A DNA stretch of 41,124 bases, taken from assembly GCA_017432615.1 (NCBI GenBank), contig JAFRIV010000016.1, positions 1 through 41,124 on the forward strand, given 5' to 3'. Both the position numbers and the translations under genes were made by a program. The stretch is from Oscillospiraceae bacterium (GTDB lineage: Bacteria > Bacillota > Clostridia > Oscillospirales > Oscillospiraceae). A model generated the notes under the pieces. It saw nothing but the letters and a program-made list of their open reading frames with translations. It ran no database searches and was not told the origin of the DNA. Position 1 is the first letter of the stretch. Each line of letters starts with the position of its first letter. Of the stretch, positions 24,235 to 33,371 are shown in pieces.

Positions 24235-26076
24235 TTATTTTATCCTGGCGACTATAGCTTCGTACGGCCTGAACCATTCTGCATTCGCCTCGGTTTCGTC
24301 GATCCCTTCATAGCTGCTCAGGAGGATCTCCGGTTCCGTCATGGATCGGATTCCGGATTCGGACAGATCGACCGCGGCGTCCTCACCGGTGAAGTTCACT
24401 GCCACGAGTAGTTTTTCATCCTCGTCTTCCCTCAGAAAAACATAGACCTGTTCGCTGTCAGCATCGATCTCCGTGTAGTTTCCGCCGATGAGAACCTCAT
24501 TCATTTTCCTGAAATCCGCCAGGGTAATATACCATTCCAGCACGGATGCGGGGGCAGACGCCTCTCCCACTGCATTCTCCTGCAGATAATCGTCATGGAC
24601 CGGCAGCCAGGGCGTACCGGTGGTAAAGCCCGCATTCGCTTCATCGTTCCACTGCATGGGCGTACGTGCGTTGTCGCGGCTGTAGCGCTGCACAAAAGCC
24701 AGGGCTTCTTCTTCGGTATAGCCCTGCTCCAAAGCGGTGTCATACTGGTTTCTTGAATTCAGATCGTTGTAATCATCAATGCTCGGCCACGCCACATTCC
24801 CATAACCCAGCTCTTCTCCCTCATAGAGGAAGGGGGTACCGCGCAGCGTAAGGAGCACGGTTCCCAGGGCGCGGCCGGCGAGTACCGGGTCGGCGTCCGC
24901 GGGGAAGAAGTTGTTGATGGAACGGGCTAAGTCATGGTTTTCAAAATAGATCGGGTACCAGCCGTTCTCCGCCGTGGTCGCCTGGTTGTCTGACAGCGCT
25001 TTCTTCATATCCGTGAGAGGCCGGTCGTTTACCTCGCACCAGATCTCTCCGCCGGGCAAATGGTCAAAGGAAAAGACCATATCGAACACGCCCCTGGTGC
25101 CGACCCATTCCGGGAGGTCTTCCGCGTGAACCCCGTTTGCCTCTCCCACCGTAAAGATATCGGTTCCGTCCTGTACCTGTTCTTTAAATTCATGCAGAAA
25201 ATCCAGGATACCCTCGGTATTCGCGATCATGGTATGCACGCTCACCGTGCCGTCCGGACTGTCCGGTTCGCCGTCGGAAAAGTCGGCGGGCTTTTTGATA
25301 TAGGGGATGGCGTCCATGCGGAATCCCCCCGCGCCTTTGTCTACCCAGTAATTTGCAATGTCATACAGTGCCCGGCGCACTTCCGGGTTTTCCCAGTTCA
25401 GGTCCGGCTGGGATTCGGCAAAGGAATGCATGTAATACTGCTGCCTGGCTTCGCACCAGGTCCACACAGAGCCTCCGAAGATGCTGCGCCAGTTATTCGG
25501 CACGCTCCCGTCCGGATTTGCATCCCGCCAGATATACCAGTCGCTGTAGTCGTTGTCGCGGCTCTTCATGGACTCCCGGAACCATTCATGCTGGTCTGAC
25601 GTGTGATTGAATACCAGATCCATGACGATGCGGATCCCTTTCTCTCCGGCTTTCTCCAGGAGATTGTCCATGTCCTTATTGCTGCCGTACAGGGGGTTGA
25701 TCGTGTAGTAATCTGCCACGTCGTATCCGTTGTCCTTCATGGGGGAGACAAACACGGGCGTAAGCCAGACGGCTCCTACCCCCAAGGTCTCAAAATGATC
25801 CAGGTGCTCCGTGACCCCGTTGATGTCTCCGTAACCATTCCCGTCCGTATCCTGGAAGCTGTTGACATACACTTCGTAGGCATTCGTCCTCTGCCACCAG
25901 GACAGTTCCCCGTTATCTGATTTGCCGAAGGCATCTGACGCATCATCACCCGAGGCGAAGGAAGCGGTTCCTGCAAACATGCTCACCAGAACGAGCACTG
26001 CGATCAGTGAAACCGATCTCTGTGTGAAACGTTTGTTTTTGCCATGATATGATCTCCTTATACCGGATCTCTGCAT
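24235..26076 (-). CDS. Secreted GH13 alpha-glucosidase/alpha-amylase
   Basis: 613 residues as an intact frame. A hydrophobic segment (VSLIAVLVLVSMFAGTASFA) predicts Sec export. The GH13 barrel shows all conserved regions: DLVFNHTSD, GGFRMDAI with Asp255 nucleophile, FTVGEANG with Glu312 acid/base, and YFENHDLARS with Asp382. DTDGNGYGD near residue 77 is the loop Ca site seen in oligo-1,6-glucosidase-like subfamilies. It should cleave alpha-glucosidic bonds of starch oligomers outside the cell. The N-terminus is ambiguous: the best ribosome binding site serves an ATG (26045) one frame off, so the true start may require a repaired frameshift; 26076 is an in-frame alternative with a weak AGGGAA site. 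Confidence 0.88.
   Translation of the reverse strand: MQRSGIRRSYHGKNKRFTQRSVSLIAVLVLVSMFAGTASFASGDDASDAFGKSDNGELSWWQRTNAYEVYVNSFQDTDGNGYGDINGVTEHLDHFETLGVGAVWLTPVFVSPMKDNGYDVADYYTINPLYGSNKDMDNLLEKAGEKGIRIVMDLVFNHTSDQHEWFRESMKSRDNDYSDWYIWRDANPDGSVPNNWRSIFGGSVWTWCEARQQYYMHSFAESQPDLNWENPEVRRALYDIANYWVDKGAGGFRMDAIPYIKKPADFSDGEPDSPDGTVSVHTMIANTEGILDFLHEFKEQVQDGTDIFTVGEANGVHAEDLPEWVGTRGVFDMVFSFDHLPGGEIWCEVNDRPLTDMKKALSDNQATTAENGWYPIYFENHDLARSINNFFPADADPVLAGRALGTVLLTLRGTPFLYEGEELGYGNVAWPSIDDYNDLNSRNQYDTALEQGYTEEEALAFVQRYSRDNARTPMQWNDEANAGFTTGTPWLPVHDDYLQENAVGEASAPASVLEWYITLADFRKMNEVLIGGNYTEIDADSEQVYVFLREDEDEKLLVAVNFTGEDAAVDLSESGIRSMTEPEILLSSYEGIDETEANAEWFRPYEAIVARIK
26043..26059 (-). promoter_or_regulatory. 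Strong ribosome binding site and ATG out of frame with the GH13 gene
   Basis: AAGGAG (26054-26059) with an 8-base spacer precedes ATG (26043-26045). This start reads MAKTNVSHRDRFH then stop. Adding one base to the A5 run at 26036-26040 would convert it to MAKNKRFTQRSVS and join the signal peptide of the amylase, so a one-base deletion is likely. Confidence 0.6.
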
Positions 26077-26197
26077 GTTTTCCCTGAAATCCGGGTCCCA
26101 AAACTGCTTTTATTGTATCGTATTCCTTTGCCGGATTCAAGGAAAACTTCGGTGTTCCCGTATCCGATACCCGGGGTTTGTCATGGGGAAATGCTCC

Positions 26198-26225
26198 TTT
26201 ACAGGGTTTTTGTTCATGGTATAAT
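26198..26225 (+). promoter_or_regulatory. Promoter of the permease-kinase gene
   Basis: -35 TTTACA (26198-26203), 16 bp, -10 TATAAT (26220-26225), about 70 bases before the start codon. Confidence 0.65.
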
Positions 26226-26293
26226 TTAATTTATCAGGGCGGGTTAAAGAGGCAATTCACGCTTTCGCTCCGGAAGGATAACAGAGAAAATAC

Positions 26294-28813
26294 ATGAATA
26301 CTGAAATGACAACTATTTCCAAACCACTGGATCGGTATTTGTCCGTGATCGACGTCTGGGCAATGGCCTTTGGCTGCATGGTCGGCTGGGGCGTGTTCGC
26401 CATGCCCGGAACCACCTTTCTTCCGGTCGCCGGGCCGCTTGGCACAGTGATCTCGATGCTGATCGGCATGGTCATCATGCTGATCATTGCCGATAACCTG
26501 TCCTATATGATGGGCCGCTCACCCCTGACAGGCGGCATATACACTTATACCAAAGAGGCCTTCGGAAGGGATCATGCCTTCTTAAGTTCGTGGTTTCTGT
26601 GTCTTTCCTATCTGACCATTGTTTTTCTGAACGGAACGGCACTGTTCTTTATCGTCCGGACGCTGTTCTCCGACGCTGCACAAAGCGGCATACACTACAC
26701 GGTATCCGGGCACACCATCTATCTGGATGAGACGCTGGTGTCCGTCCTGGTGCTTGCAGGCACAGGATTCCTTTTTGTGGCAGCCAAACCGGCGCTGCAG
26801 CGCATCCATACCGTGCTTTCTGTTGTTCTCTTTGCGGGAATTATCGTGACAGCCGTATTCTGCCTGCCTCACGCTCTTGAAAACGGAGCCCTGCACTCCT
26901 TCGGGATCCTGGGCTTCAATAAAAGCTATGCGGTTTTCAGTCTGGTCATCCTTGCGCCGTGGGCTTACGTGGGTTTTGAGGTGACAGCCTTTGATACCGC
27001 GCATTTCAGGTTTCCGATCAAACACGCAAAGAAGATCCTGTTCCTTTCCATTCTGGCAGCGGCTGTTGCGTATGCTTCCATGGCCCTTGTCAGCATAGCT
27101 TCCGTTCCGGACGGATTTTCCACCTGGCAGGAGTATCTGGCCGGTCTGGATAAAATGAGCGGTGTGGCTTCCGTGCCGACCTTCTATGCCGCCGGAGCCA
27201 TCATGGGCCCGGCAGGGCTTGCCGTCATGACGGTGACTGCAGTCGCCCCCATTCTGACAGGCATCATTGGCGGCTACCGGGCGACGACCCGTGTCCTGTC
27301 AACGATGGCGGAGGACCGCATCCTCTCGGAAAAGTTCTCCCAAACAACGTACAGCATCGTGTTCATCATGGTGCTGTCCATCCTGCTGTCACTGCTCGGC
27401 AGGAACACGCTGAACTGGTTTGTGGATCTCACCTCCTTCGGCGCAATCGTCGGTTTCGGATATTCCTCTGCCGCTGCCTGGAAGATAGCAAAGGCTGAAG
27501 GAAACAGAAAAACGGTCGTGACGGGGCTGATCGGAACGATCCTTTCCGCAGTCCTCGCCGTTGTTCAGCTCGTTCCGCGGCTGGCAGCCATGGAGGCGAT
27601 GGGGAGCGAAGCCTTTTTGCTGCTTTCCCTGTGGTGTCTGCTTGGCTTTGTTTTCTACTGGAGGACCGTCGTCCGGAGCACACTCACAGAATACAGCGGG
27701 ATATCCACATCGGGCATCGTGCTTTTTGCCCTGCTGGTGTATTCCGCGCTGATGTGGATGGCAAAGCTGCTCATCGCCGGAGAAAGCGCAGAGCAGATGA
27801 AGCAGGCGCTCACCCGGGGAGGCATTGTGCTTATGGCAGTCATCTTTGTGGGGCTCGCTGTGATGCTGTATGTGCAGAATATTGTCCGGACGAAGCATGA
27901 GGCTGCCGAAAGGGAGAAGATCCATGCGGTGGAAAGCAGCCTTGCCAAAAGCAGGTTCCTGTTTAATATGTCGCACGACATCCGCACCCCGATGAACGCG
28001 ATCATCGGCTATACCGGCCTTGCACGGAAAGAGACAGACCCCGCGACAATAAGCGGGTATCTGGATAAGATCGACAGCTCCAGCCGTCATCTGCTTGCAC
28101 TGATCTATGATATTCTTGAGATGAGCCGCATTGAAAACGGCAAGATTCAGCTGGAGTATGTGCCGCTGGATCTGTGTACTGTCTTTGAGGAGATCCGGAG
28201 TCTGTTCTCGGAACAGATGAAACAGAAAAACCTGGATTTTCAGGTACACACAGGGCAGGTACGGAACCGCTTTGTCTGGTGTGACAAAAACAGCCTGAAC
28301 CGTGTGCTTCTTAACATCCTCAGCAACGCATACAAGTTCACGCCGGACGGCGAGGCCATCACCCTCTCACTCCTGGAAACAGGCGGCGGAGAAGACGGGT
28401 ACGGTTCCTACGAGATCCGCGTGCAGGATACCGGAATCGGCATGTCAAAAGAGTTTGCGGAAAAGATGTTTATCGCCTTCGAAAGGGAACGCACTTCCAC
28501 TGTCAGCGGCATAGAAGGGACGGGCCTTGGAATGTCGATAACCAAAAGCATCGTCGACCTGATGGGCGGTTTCATCGACGTGCTGACAGCGCCTGGATCC
28601 GGCACGACGATCATTATCCGCCTCCGGCTCAGGCTGGCTGAAGAGAGTGATATCCGCAGCGTGGAAGAAAACGGCGGCGGAGATGAAAATGCCGATTCGG
28701 AAGCAGAAACGGAGATGGCTTTTACCGGAAAACGCCTTCTTCTGGTGGAAGACAATGCGATCAATATGGAGATCGCGAATATGCTTCTCTCGCAGGCCGG
28801 TTTTATCGTGTAA
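26294..28813 (+). CDS. APC amino-acid permease fused to sensor histidine kinase (hybrid kinase, truncated)
   Basis: 839 residues. Residues ~15-450 are an APC-superfamily permease with about twelve helices (WGVFAMPGTTFLPVAGPLG is the unwound helix 1 region; GGIYTYTKEAFG follows), plus two or three further helices up to ~535. Then come a linker helix, a HisKA domain with NMSHDIRTPMNAIIGYT (His561), and a HATPase_c domain with NILSNAYKF, DTGIGMS and GTGLGMSI. The C-terminus begins a receiver domain (RLLLVEDNAINMEIANMLL) and stops at TAA 28811-28813. Kinase function should be intact and phosphotransfer to the cis receiver lost. Coupling of transporter and kinase suggests amino-acid sensing or transport-gated signalling, analogous to SLC5-type CbrA kinases. 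ATG 26294 lacks a close Shine-Dalgarno. Confidence 0.88.
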   Translation: MNTEMTTISKPLDRYLSVIDVWAMAFGCMVGWGVFAMPGTTFLPVAGPLGTVISMLIGMVIMLIIADNLSYMMGRSPLTGGIYTYTKEAFGRDHAFLSSWFLCLSYLTIVFLNGTALFFIVRTLFSDAAQSGIHYTVSGHTIYLDETLVSVLVLAGTGFLFVAAKPALQRIHTVLSVVLFAGIIVTAVFCLPHALENGALHSFGILGFNKSYAVFSLVILAPWAYVGFEVTAFDTAHFRFPIKHAKKILFLSILAAAVAYASMALVSIASVPDGFSTWQEYLAGLDKMSGVASVPTFYAAGAIMGPAGLAVMTVTAVAPILTGIIGGYRATTRVLSTMAEDRILSEKFSQTTYSIVFIMVLSILLSLLGRNTLNWFVDLTSFGAIVGFGYSSAAAWKIAKAEGNRKTVVTGLIGTILSAVLAVVQLVPRLAAMEAMGSEAFLLLSLWCLLGFVFYWRTVVRSTLTEYSGISTSGIVLFALLVYSALMWMAKLLIAGESAEQMKQALTRGGIVLMAVIFVGLAVMLYVQNIVRTKHEAAEREKIHAVESSLAKSRFLFNMSHDIRTPMNAIIGYTGLARKETDPATISGYLDKIDSSSRHLLALIYDILEMSRIENGKIQLEYVPLDLCTVFEEIRSLFSEQMKQKNLDFQVHTGQVRNRFVWCDKNSLNRVLLNILSNAYKFTPDGEAITLSLLETGGGEDGYGSYEIRVQDTGIGMSKEFAEKMFIAFERERTSTVSGIEGTGLGMSITKSIVDLMGGFIDVLTAPGSGTTIIIRLRLRLAEESDIRSVEENGGGDENADSEAETEMAFTGKRLLLVEDNAINMEIANMLLSQAGFIV

Positions 28814-29119
28814 GGAGCAGAGAACGGGAAAATAGCCCTGGATATGGTTTCCTCCTCTCAGCCGGGCTACTATGACGCCATCCTGATGGATATCCAGATG
28901 CCGGTGATGGACGGTTATGAGGCAACGCGGGCAATTCGTGCGTTGGAGGATCCTGCATTGGCCGAAATACCGATCCTGGCCATGACCGCAAATGCCTTCA
29001 AAGAGGATGAGCTGGCGGCAGAGCAGGCAGGCATGCAGGGGCATATAGCAAAACCGATCGATATCGGGAAGATGATGGAAATGATCCGGAAGGTATTGTC
29101 GAAAACGCAGGCCAGGTAA
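28811..29119 (+). pseudogene. Receiver-domain remainder of the permease-kinase, separated by in-frame TAA
   Basis: Reading straight on from the TAA in the same frame gives [20 protein letters not shown], then [20 protein letters not shown] with the phospho-acceptor Asp (position 866 counting the stop), [10 protein letters not shown], and HIAKPID with the conserved Lys-Pro, ending at 29119. This is the rest of a normal hybrid-kinase receiver; intact, the protein would be 941 residues. The TAA sits where relatives usually have Glu, one substitution from GAA. The stop forms TAAGGAG, but no standard start codon lies at a suitable distance; ATG 28844 is 26 bases away and would lack the first receiver aspartates. 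Confidence 0.8.
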
Positions 29120-29121
29120 TG

Positions 29122-29164
29122 ACAACGGGCGGCTGTTCTGATGAACTGGCCGCCCGTTGTTTTT
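29122..29164 (+). terminator. Strong rho-independent terminator
   Basis: ACAACGGGCGGC (29122-29133) pairs perfectly with GCCGCCCGTTGT (29149-29160), followed by TTTT. It lies between the converging kinase and tctA genes. Confidence 0.88.
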
Positions 29165-29181
29165 GTATCGGTACGTTTTTT

Positions 29182-30684
29182 CTATTGTTTTGCCGGAGCC
29201 CCTTTTTTCTTTTTGATCCGTTCGGAAATGATCGGGTAGGCTATTGCCGCAATCGAGATCAGGAACAGGATCACCGTCAGCGGCCGTGTCACGAACCCCA
29301 TAGGCCCGGTCACCATCATGGTCTGCACAAAGTTCTCTTCGATCAGTTTGCCCAGCACCAGCCCCAGCACGATGGGAGATGCCGGATAATCATACTTCTT
29401 GAAGATCCAGCCGATCACGCCGAAAGCCAGGCAGGTACACACATCGAACATGGATTTTTTAATGGAGAAGGAGCCGAGGATCGCGAAGGCGAAGATCAGC
29501 GGATAGAGGATCGTTTTTTTGATGTATCCCACGCGTACCCAGACCTTGGCGCCGAAGTGCCCCACCAGGCCCATCAGCACATTGGCCACAAACATTGAGG
29601 CAAACAGACCGTAAACCAGCTGCGGTTCATTGGTGAACAGCTGCGGCCCGGGGTTCAGGTTGTGGATCATCAGCGCGGAGAGAAGCACCGCCGCCGTGGA
29701 CGAGCCCGGGATGCCCAGCGTCAGCATCGGCACCATTGCCCCGCCCACTGACCCGGAATTGCTTGCTTCCGCCGCCGCCACACCGGCCGGTGCGCCGTGG
29801 CCGAACTCTTCCGGATTTTTGGACACTCTCTTTTCCACGTCATAGGCCAGGAAAGATGCGATCGTTCCGCCGGCACCCGGGAAGATCCCGATCAGGCAGC
29901 CGATCAGCCCGGCGCGGAGAATGCTCCATTTCAGCTTCAGGTAATAGCTGAATTTCGGCATTTTGTAGTCCACATTCTCGTGCCTGACCGTTGCTTTGGG
30001 ATCATAGTGCTCCAGATTGCTGAGCACTTCTCCCAGCGCAAACAGCCCGATCAGCACAGGCACCATTTCAAACCCGTCAAACAGCTTCGTCACGCCGAAG
30101 GTAAAGCGCTTGATGCCGAAGGTGGGGTCCAGACCCATGGTGTTGAGCAGCAGTCCGAACAGGCAGGTGACCAGCGCCTTCTGCCAGTTTTTGCCGCCCA
30201 GCGTGGCAACCGTGGTAAGGCCCATAATGCACAGGGCAAAGTACTCACTGGGCCAGAACTTCAGCGCTGCTCTGGAAAGAGGCACCGAGAAAAACATCAG
30301 GATAAAGATACTGAGCACCCCGCCGAAAACGGATGCCCACAGCGAGATGCCCATGGCCTCCCCCGCTCTGCCCTTTTTCAGCAGAGGATATCCGTCAAAA
30401 GCGGTCACGGTGGCCGAAGGCGTGCCCGGCGTATTGATGGCAACCGCTGTAATGGAGCCGCCGTAATTCGCGCCGATGTAAATGCCCATCAGCATGATCA
30501 GCGCTACCGTGGGGCTCATGGCATAGGTCATCGGGAGAAGCAGCGCCACCGCCATGGAAGGCGAAATGCCCGGAATAGCGCCGCCCAGGATGCCCACACA
30601 TACCCCGACCAGGATCCATACAATGGACTGCAGATTGCCGACCGTGGCAAAGCCCATCCCCAGATTCTTAAATATTTCACCCAT
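29182..30684 (-). CDS. tctA: Tripartite tricarboxylate transporter large permease TctA
   Basis: 500 residues, about eleven to twelve helices. Motifs GAIPGISPSMAVALLLPMTY, GGSITAVAINTPGTPSATVTAFDGYPL and GIFPGAGGTIASFLAY are the two inverted-repeat substrate loops of TctA (DUF112). It forms the membrane channel with TctB and receives substrate from the binding protein TctC. Start: GGGAGGC before ATG 30684. It is 15 bases after tctB and the last gene of the cluster. The substrate is a carboxylate-type compound by family, not citrate specifically. Confidence 0.93.
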   Translation of the reverse strand: MGEIFKNLGMGFATVGNLQSIVWILVGVCVGILGGAIPGISPSMAVALLLPMTYAMSPTVALIMLMGIYIGANYGGSITAVAINTPGTPSATVTAFDGYPLLKKGRAGEAMGISLWASVFGGVLSIFILMFFSVPLSRAALKFWPSEYFALCIMGLTTVATLGGKNWQKALVTCLFGLLLNTMGLDPTFGIKRFTFGVTKLFDGFEMVPVLIGLFALGEVLSNLEHYDPKATVRHENVDYKMPKFSYYLKLKWSILRAGLIGCLIGIFPGAGGTIASFLAYDVEKRVSKNPEEFGHGAPAGVAAAEASNSGSVGGAMVPMLTLGIPGSSTAAVLLSALMIHNLNPGPQLFTNEPQLVYGLFASMFVANVLMGLVGHFGAKVWVRVGYIKKTILYPLIFAFAILGSFSIKKSMFDVCTCLAFGVIGWIFKKYDYPASPIVLGLVLGKLIEENFVQTMMVTGPMGFVTRPLTVILFLISIAAIAYPIISERIKKKKGAPAKQ

Positions 30685-30699
30685 AAAATTGCCTCCCTC

Positions 30700-31275
30700 T
30701 TATAAAAGCCCCTTGAACAGGGACCCGACCGGCAGGGAAATGAACAGAAGCTTATTGAACACAAAATAGGTGAAAATGCACCAGACGATTGGGGTAAGGA
30801 TCAGCTGCAGCTTGTTTTTCTCTCCCATGGCGATCATCACGGTGACGATAAACAGCGCGCTGCTCAAATAGTAGCCGATCCACTGGAAAAGTGCCACGCT
30901 GACGATGGAACCCAGGGCAACCAGCAGGGCAAATACCCAGCGGTCAAACTTTTTATCCGGCTTGTTGTCTTTTTTCAGAATGGCGATATAGGCGCCGACA
31001 GAGGCAAACGCCATCAGAAATGCCCACAGCCGCGGCATGGTGCGGGGGGTCGCACCGGACTGTGCAGCCATTTTGCTCACGCGCAGGGAGAAGGTCAAAA
31101 GATAATAGAGCAGTGTGATCAGGTCCATGCCGACCACACACAGAAGCTGCCCTTTTACGGGTTTTGTGCGCGGGATCACATTAAAGAGAAAGTAAAAAGC
31201 GACCAGCAGCACCACAAGCCCGCCGATGATATAGCCGTAGCTCAGCGAACTCAGCCATTTTGAGAGTGCTGTCAT
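30700..31275 (-). CDS. tctB: Tripartite tricarboxylate transporter small subunit TctB
   Basis: 191 residues with four hydrophobic helices (DUF1468/TctB-like), e.g. IIGGLVVLLVAFYFLFNVIP and ALLVALGSIVSVALFQWIGY. It partners TctA in the membrane. ATG 31275 is taken because AAAGGGG lies at the right distance; an upstream in-frame GTG-type extension to 31335 would run through the tctC-tctB intergenic hairpin. Poorly conserved family, so identity rests on topology and position between tctC and tctA. Confidence 0.85.
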   Translation of the reverse strand: MTALSKWLSSLSYGYIIGGLVVLLVAFYFLFNVIPRTKPVKGQLLCVVGMDLITLLYYLLTFSLRVSKMAAQSGATPRTMPRLWAFLMAFASVGAYIAILKKDNKPDKKFDRWVFALLVALGSIVSVALFQWIGYYLSSALFIVTVMIAMGEKNKLQLILTPIVWCIFTYFVFNKLLFISLPVGSLFKGLL

Positions 31276-31317
31276 ATAAGCAACCCCTTTCTTCTTTGCA
31301 ATGCGGAAATGCAGAAC

Positions 31318-31347
31318 ACCGGCGGGAACTGTCATATGCCCGCCGGT
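31318..31347. repeat. Intercistronic stem-loop between tctC and tctB
   Basis: ACCGGCGGG (31318-31326) pairs perfectly with CCCGCCGGT (31339-31347). No U tract follows, so it probably stabilises the 3' end of tctC mRNA so that binding protein exceeds permease. Confidence 0.6.
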
Positions 31348-31383
31348 GCATGCATTCCTTGCTCTTTCGGGCAGAAGGTTCTC

Positions 31384-32370
31384 TTACCGGATATAATCCT
31401 CAGAGATCTGGTCTACGCTCTTGAGCACTTCAATGGTGCTGTTCACTTCATCTTCCACGATCTGGGTGAATGCTTCCGTACGATCCGTACGGACGGCAAT
31501 CAGCTGATTTTCCATGTATTCGACCCATTCCGGATCGGCAGAGATCTTGTCGCAAAGATCCTGGAACCAATCGATCATTTCATCCGGGGTACCTGCCTTC
31601 ACGGCATAGCCTCTCCACATCCAGATGCCGTCAAGCTTGCTGCTGTAGCCCAGTTCCTCATAGGTGGGCACATCGGGCAGGCCGGCCAGTCTCTCGGTAG
31701 AGCCGACTACAAGCGCTTTGACCTCATACTTGGAGGTGTCGCCGGGGTTGCCGACAGAAGCGACTGCCTGGCCGCCCAGGAGTGCTGCAAAGTTTTTCTT
31801 GGCTCCGCCGTAGGAGATCGCCTGGAAGTCAACGCCGACTTCATCAAACACCTGAACGGCGTCAATATATTTTGCACCGTAGTTCGGCTCGGAGAGGGTG
31901 AGCTTGTTGGCGGGATCTTTTGCCCATTCCACCAGTTCTTCAAAGGTGTCGAAGGTCGGGTTGCCGGCTTCCGGCTTAATGGGGACCAGCACGCAGTACG
32001 GGTCAGCCATCAGGTTATAGACAAACTTGAAGCCGTCAACATACTCTGCGCAGTCCAGCTCAGACTGGACAACGGCATCGATGTACGTCGGAGCAAGAGC
32101 GAAAACGGTATAGCCGTCGGCTTCCTGGCCGAGCACCCACTCACCGGCGGTCAGGCCGGAAGCGCCGTCGTTATTGTCCACAACAAAGGTTGCATCGGTA
32201 TACTTTGACGCCAGTTCCACCCATTTGCGGGAATACAGATCCATGGCGCCGCCGGCTGCCACATGATTCATAATGGTGATCGGCTGGCTGGGGGTCCACT
32301 CAGCGCTTGCGCTGACAGCAAACAGGGTGAAGAGCATGACCATTGCCAAAAACAGAGACAGTTTTTTCAT
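31384..32370 (-). CDS. tctC: Tripartite tricarboxylate transporter substrate-binding protein TctC
   Basis: 328 residues with a Sec signal peptide (MKKLSLFLAMVMLFTLFAVS, cleavage near ASA-EW). The mature part is a Bug/TctC two-lobe binding protein: ITIMNHVAAGGAMDLYSR gives the phosphate-type ligand loop, followed by VVDNNDGASGLTAGEW, YGGAKKNFAALLGGQ and ALVVGSTERLAGLPDVPTYEELG, all family hallmarks. It captures an organic acid outside the membrane and hands it to TctAB. AAAGGAG precedes the ATG. First of the tct genes, 49 bases after ppx. Confidence 0.93.
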   Translation of the reverse strand: MKKLSLFLAMVMLFTLFAVSASAEWTPSQPITIMNHVAAGGAMDLYSRKWVELASKYTDATFVVDNNDGASGLTAGEWVLGQEADGYTVFALAPTYIDAVVQSELDCAEYVDGFKFVYNLMADPYCVLVPIKPEAGNPTFDTFEELVEWAKDPANKLTLSEPNYGAKYIDAVQVFDEVGVDFQAISYGGAKKNFAALLGGQAVASVGNPGDTSKYEVKALVVGSTERLAGLPDVPTYEELGYSSKLDGIWMWRGYAVKAGTPDEMIDWFQDLCDKISADPEWVEYMENQLIAVRTDRTEAFTQIVEDEVNSTIEVLKSVDQISEDYIR

Positions 32371-32419
32371 GGGGTTCTCCTTTCAGATGATAAAATATTG
32401 TACAAAAACGTGTAACACG

Positions 32420-33334
32420 TTATTTGTTCAGAAGATCAAATGCCAGCCCGTGGCGCAAACCGCGGTCGCTGATAGTAAGCTGAGGGGCATCCAGACGCTG
32501 GAGGATGTCTTTCAGGATGCAGGCGCCGGCCAGGATCACATCCGCACGCTTCGGCTGCAGCCCCGGCAGTTCACGGCGCTCGGCGATGGTGCGCGCCGCA
32601 TAGGCTTCCACCTGTTCATCCACATCCTCTTTCGTCAAGGCGCTGCCCTGGATCACATCCGGGTCGTACTTGACCATTTTGTGTTTTACCGCACCCATAC
32701 TGGTGACCGTGCCGCCCATGCCGACGAGCTGCGCAGGCTTCCCGTTTACGCCGGCTTCGGCAAATTCCCTGTCGATCTGGGCAATGGCCTTTTCCACGCT
32801 GCCCTCTTTGACCGGGTCATCGGCGAAGAAGTCTTCCGTGATGCGGTTGGAGCCGAGATTGACGCTGAAGCGGTTTTTCAGTTCCGTGCCGTGGCCGAAG
32901 ATAAATTCCGTGCTGCCGCCGCCGGTATCGAAGATCACAAGATCGCCGTCTTTCAGCGGAAGACCCGAGAGCACTGCCAGATAGCTCAGGCGCGCCTCTT
33001 CTTCACCGGGGATGATCTGTACGTCGACATCGCACAGTTCCTTTACGCGTGCCACGAAATCCGCGCTGTTTTCCGCGCTGCGCAAGGCCATCGTCCCGAC
33101 GGAAACGATCTTCTCCGCCCCCAGCTCTCTTGCCTTTGCTGCAAAGGCTGCGACCGACTGGGCATTGCGCTCCAATGCTTCCTCGCTGATGCGGCCGGTC
33201 TTGCTCAGGCCCTCACCCAGAGCCGCAATATCGTTGGTGTCCAGCAGCGTCTTGATGGAGCCGTCTTCCTGCTTCTCTCCGACAAAAAACTTGATCGATT
33301 TGGAGCCGATATCGATGATTGCTACTTTTTTCAT
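32420..33334 (-). CDS. Ppx/GppA-family phosphatase (exopolyphosphatase-like)
   Basis: 304 residues, cytoplasmic, the short single-module form (actin-like ATPase fold). IDIGSKSIKFFVGE is the phosphate-1 loop, GTMALRSAENS the region with the catalytic-type residues, IPGEEEARLSY the conserved Glu motif, FDTGGGSTEF the phosphate-2 loop, and VGMGGTVTS the adenosine-type loop. It hydrolyses terminal phosphate from polyphosphate and/or pppGpp. AAGGAG precedes ATG. It lies between the CYTH-like gene (37-base gap) and tctC (49-base gap), so polyphosphate/stringent metabolism is apparently co-expressed with a carboxylate transporter. Confidence 0.9.
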   Translation of the reverse strand: MKKVAIIDIGSKSIKFFVGEKQEDGSIKTLLDTNDIAALGEGLSKTGRISEEALERNAQSVAAFAAKARELGAEKIVSVGTMALRSAENSADFVARVKELCDVDVQIIPGEEEARLSYLAVLSGLPLKDGDLVIFDTGGGSTEFIFGHGTELKNRFSVNLGSNRITEDFFADDPVKEGSVEKAIAQIDREFAEAGVNGKPAQLVGMGGTVTSMGAVKHKMVKYDPDVIQGSALTKEDVDEQVEAYAARTIAERRELPGLQPKRADVILAGACILKDILQRLDAPQLTISDRGLRHGLAFDLLNK

Positions 33335-33371
33335 GCTTTGTTTCTCCTTTCCCTTCAGGAATTTCTGAAAC

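Noticed and set aside
28844-29119. Independent single-domain response regulator
   Set aside because: It lacks the first conserved receiver strand and acidic residues, which are present in the kinase frame before the TAA, and has no ribosome binding site at the right spacing.
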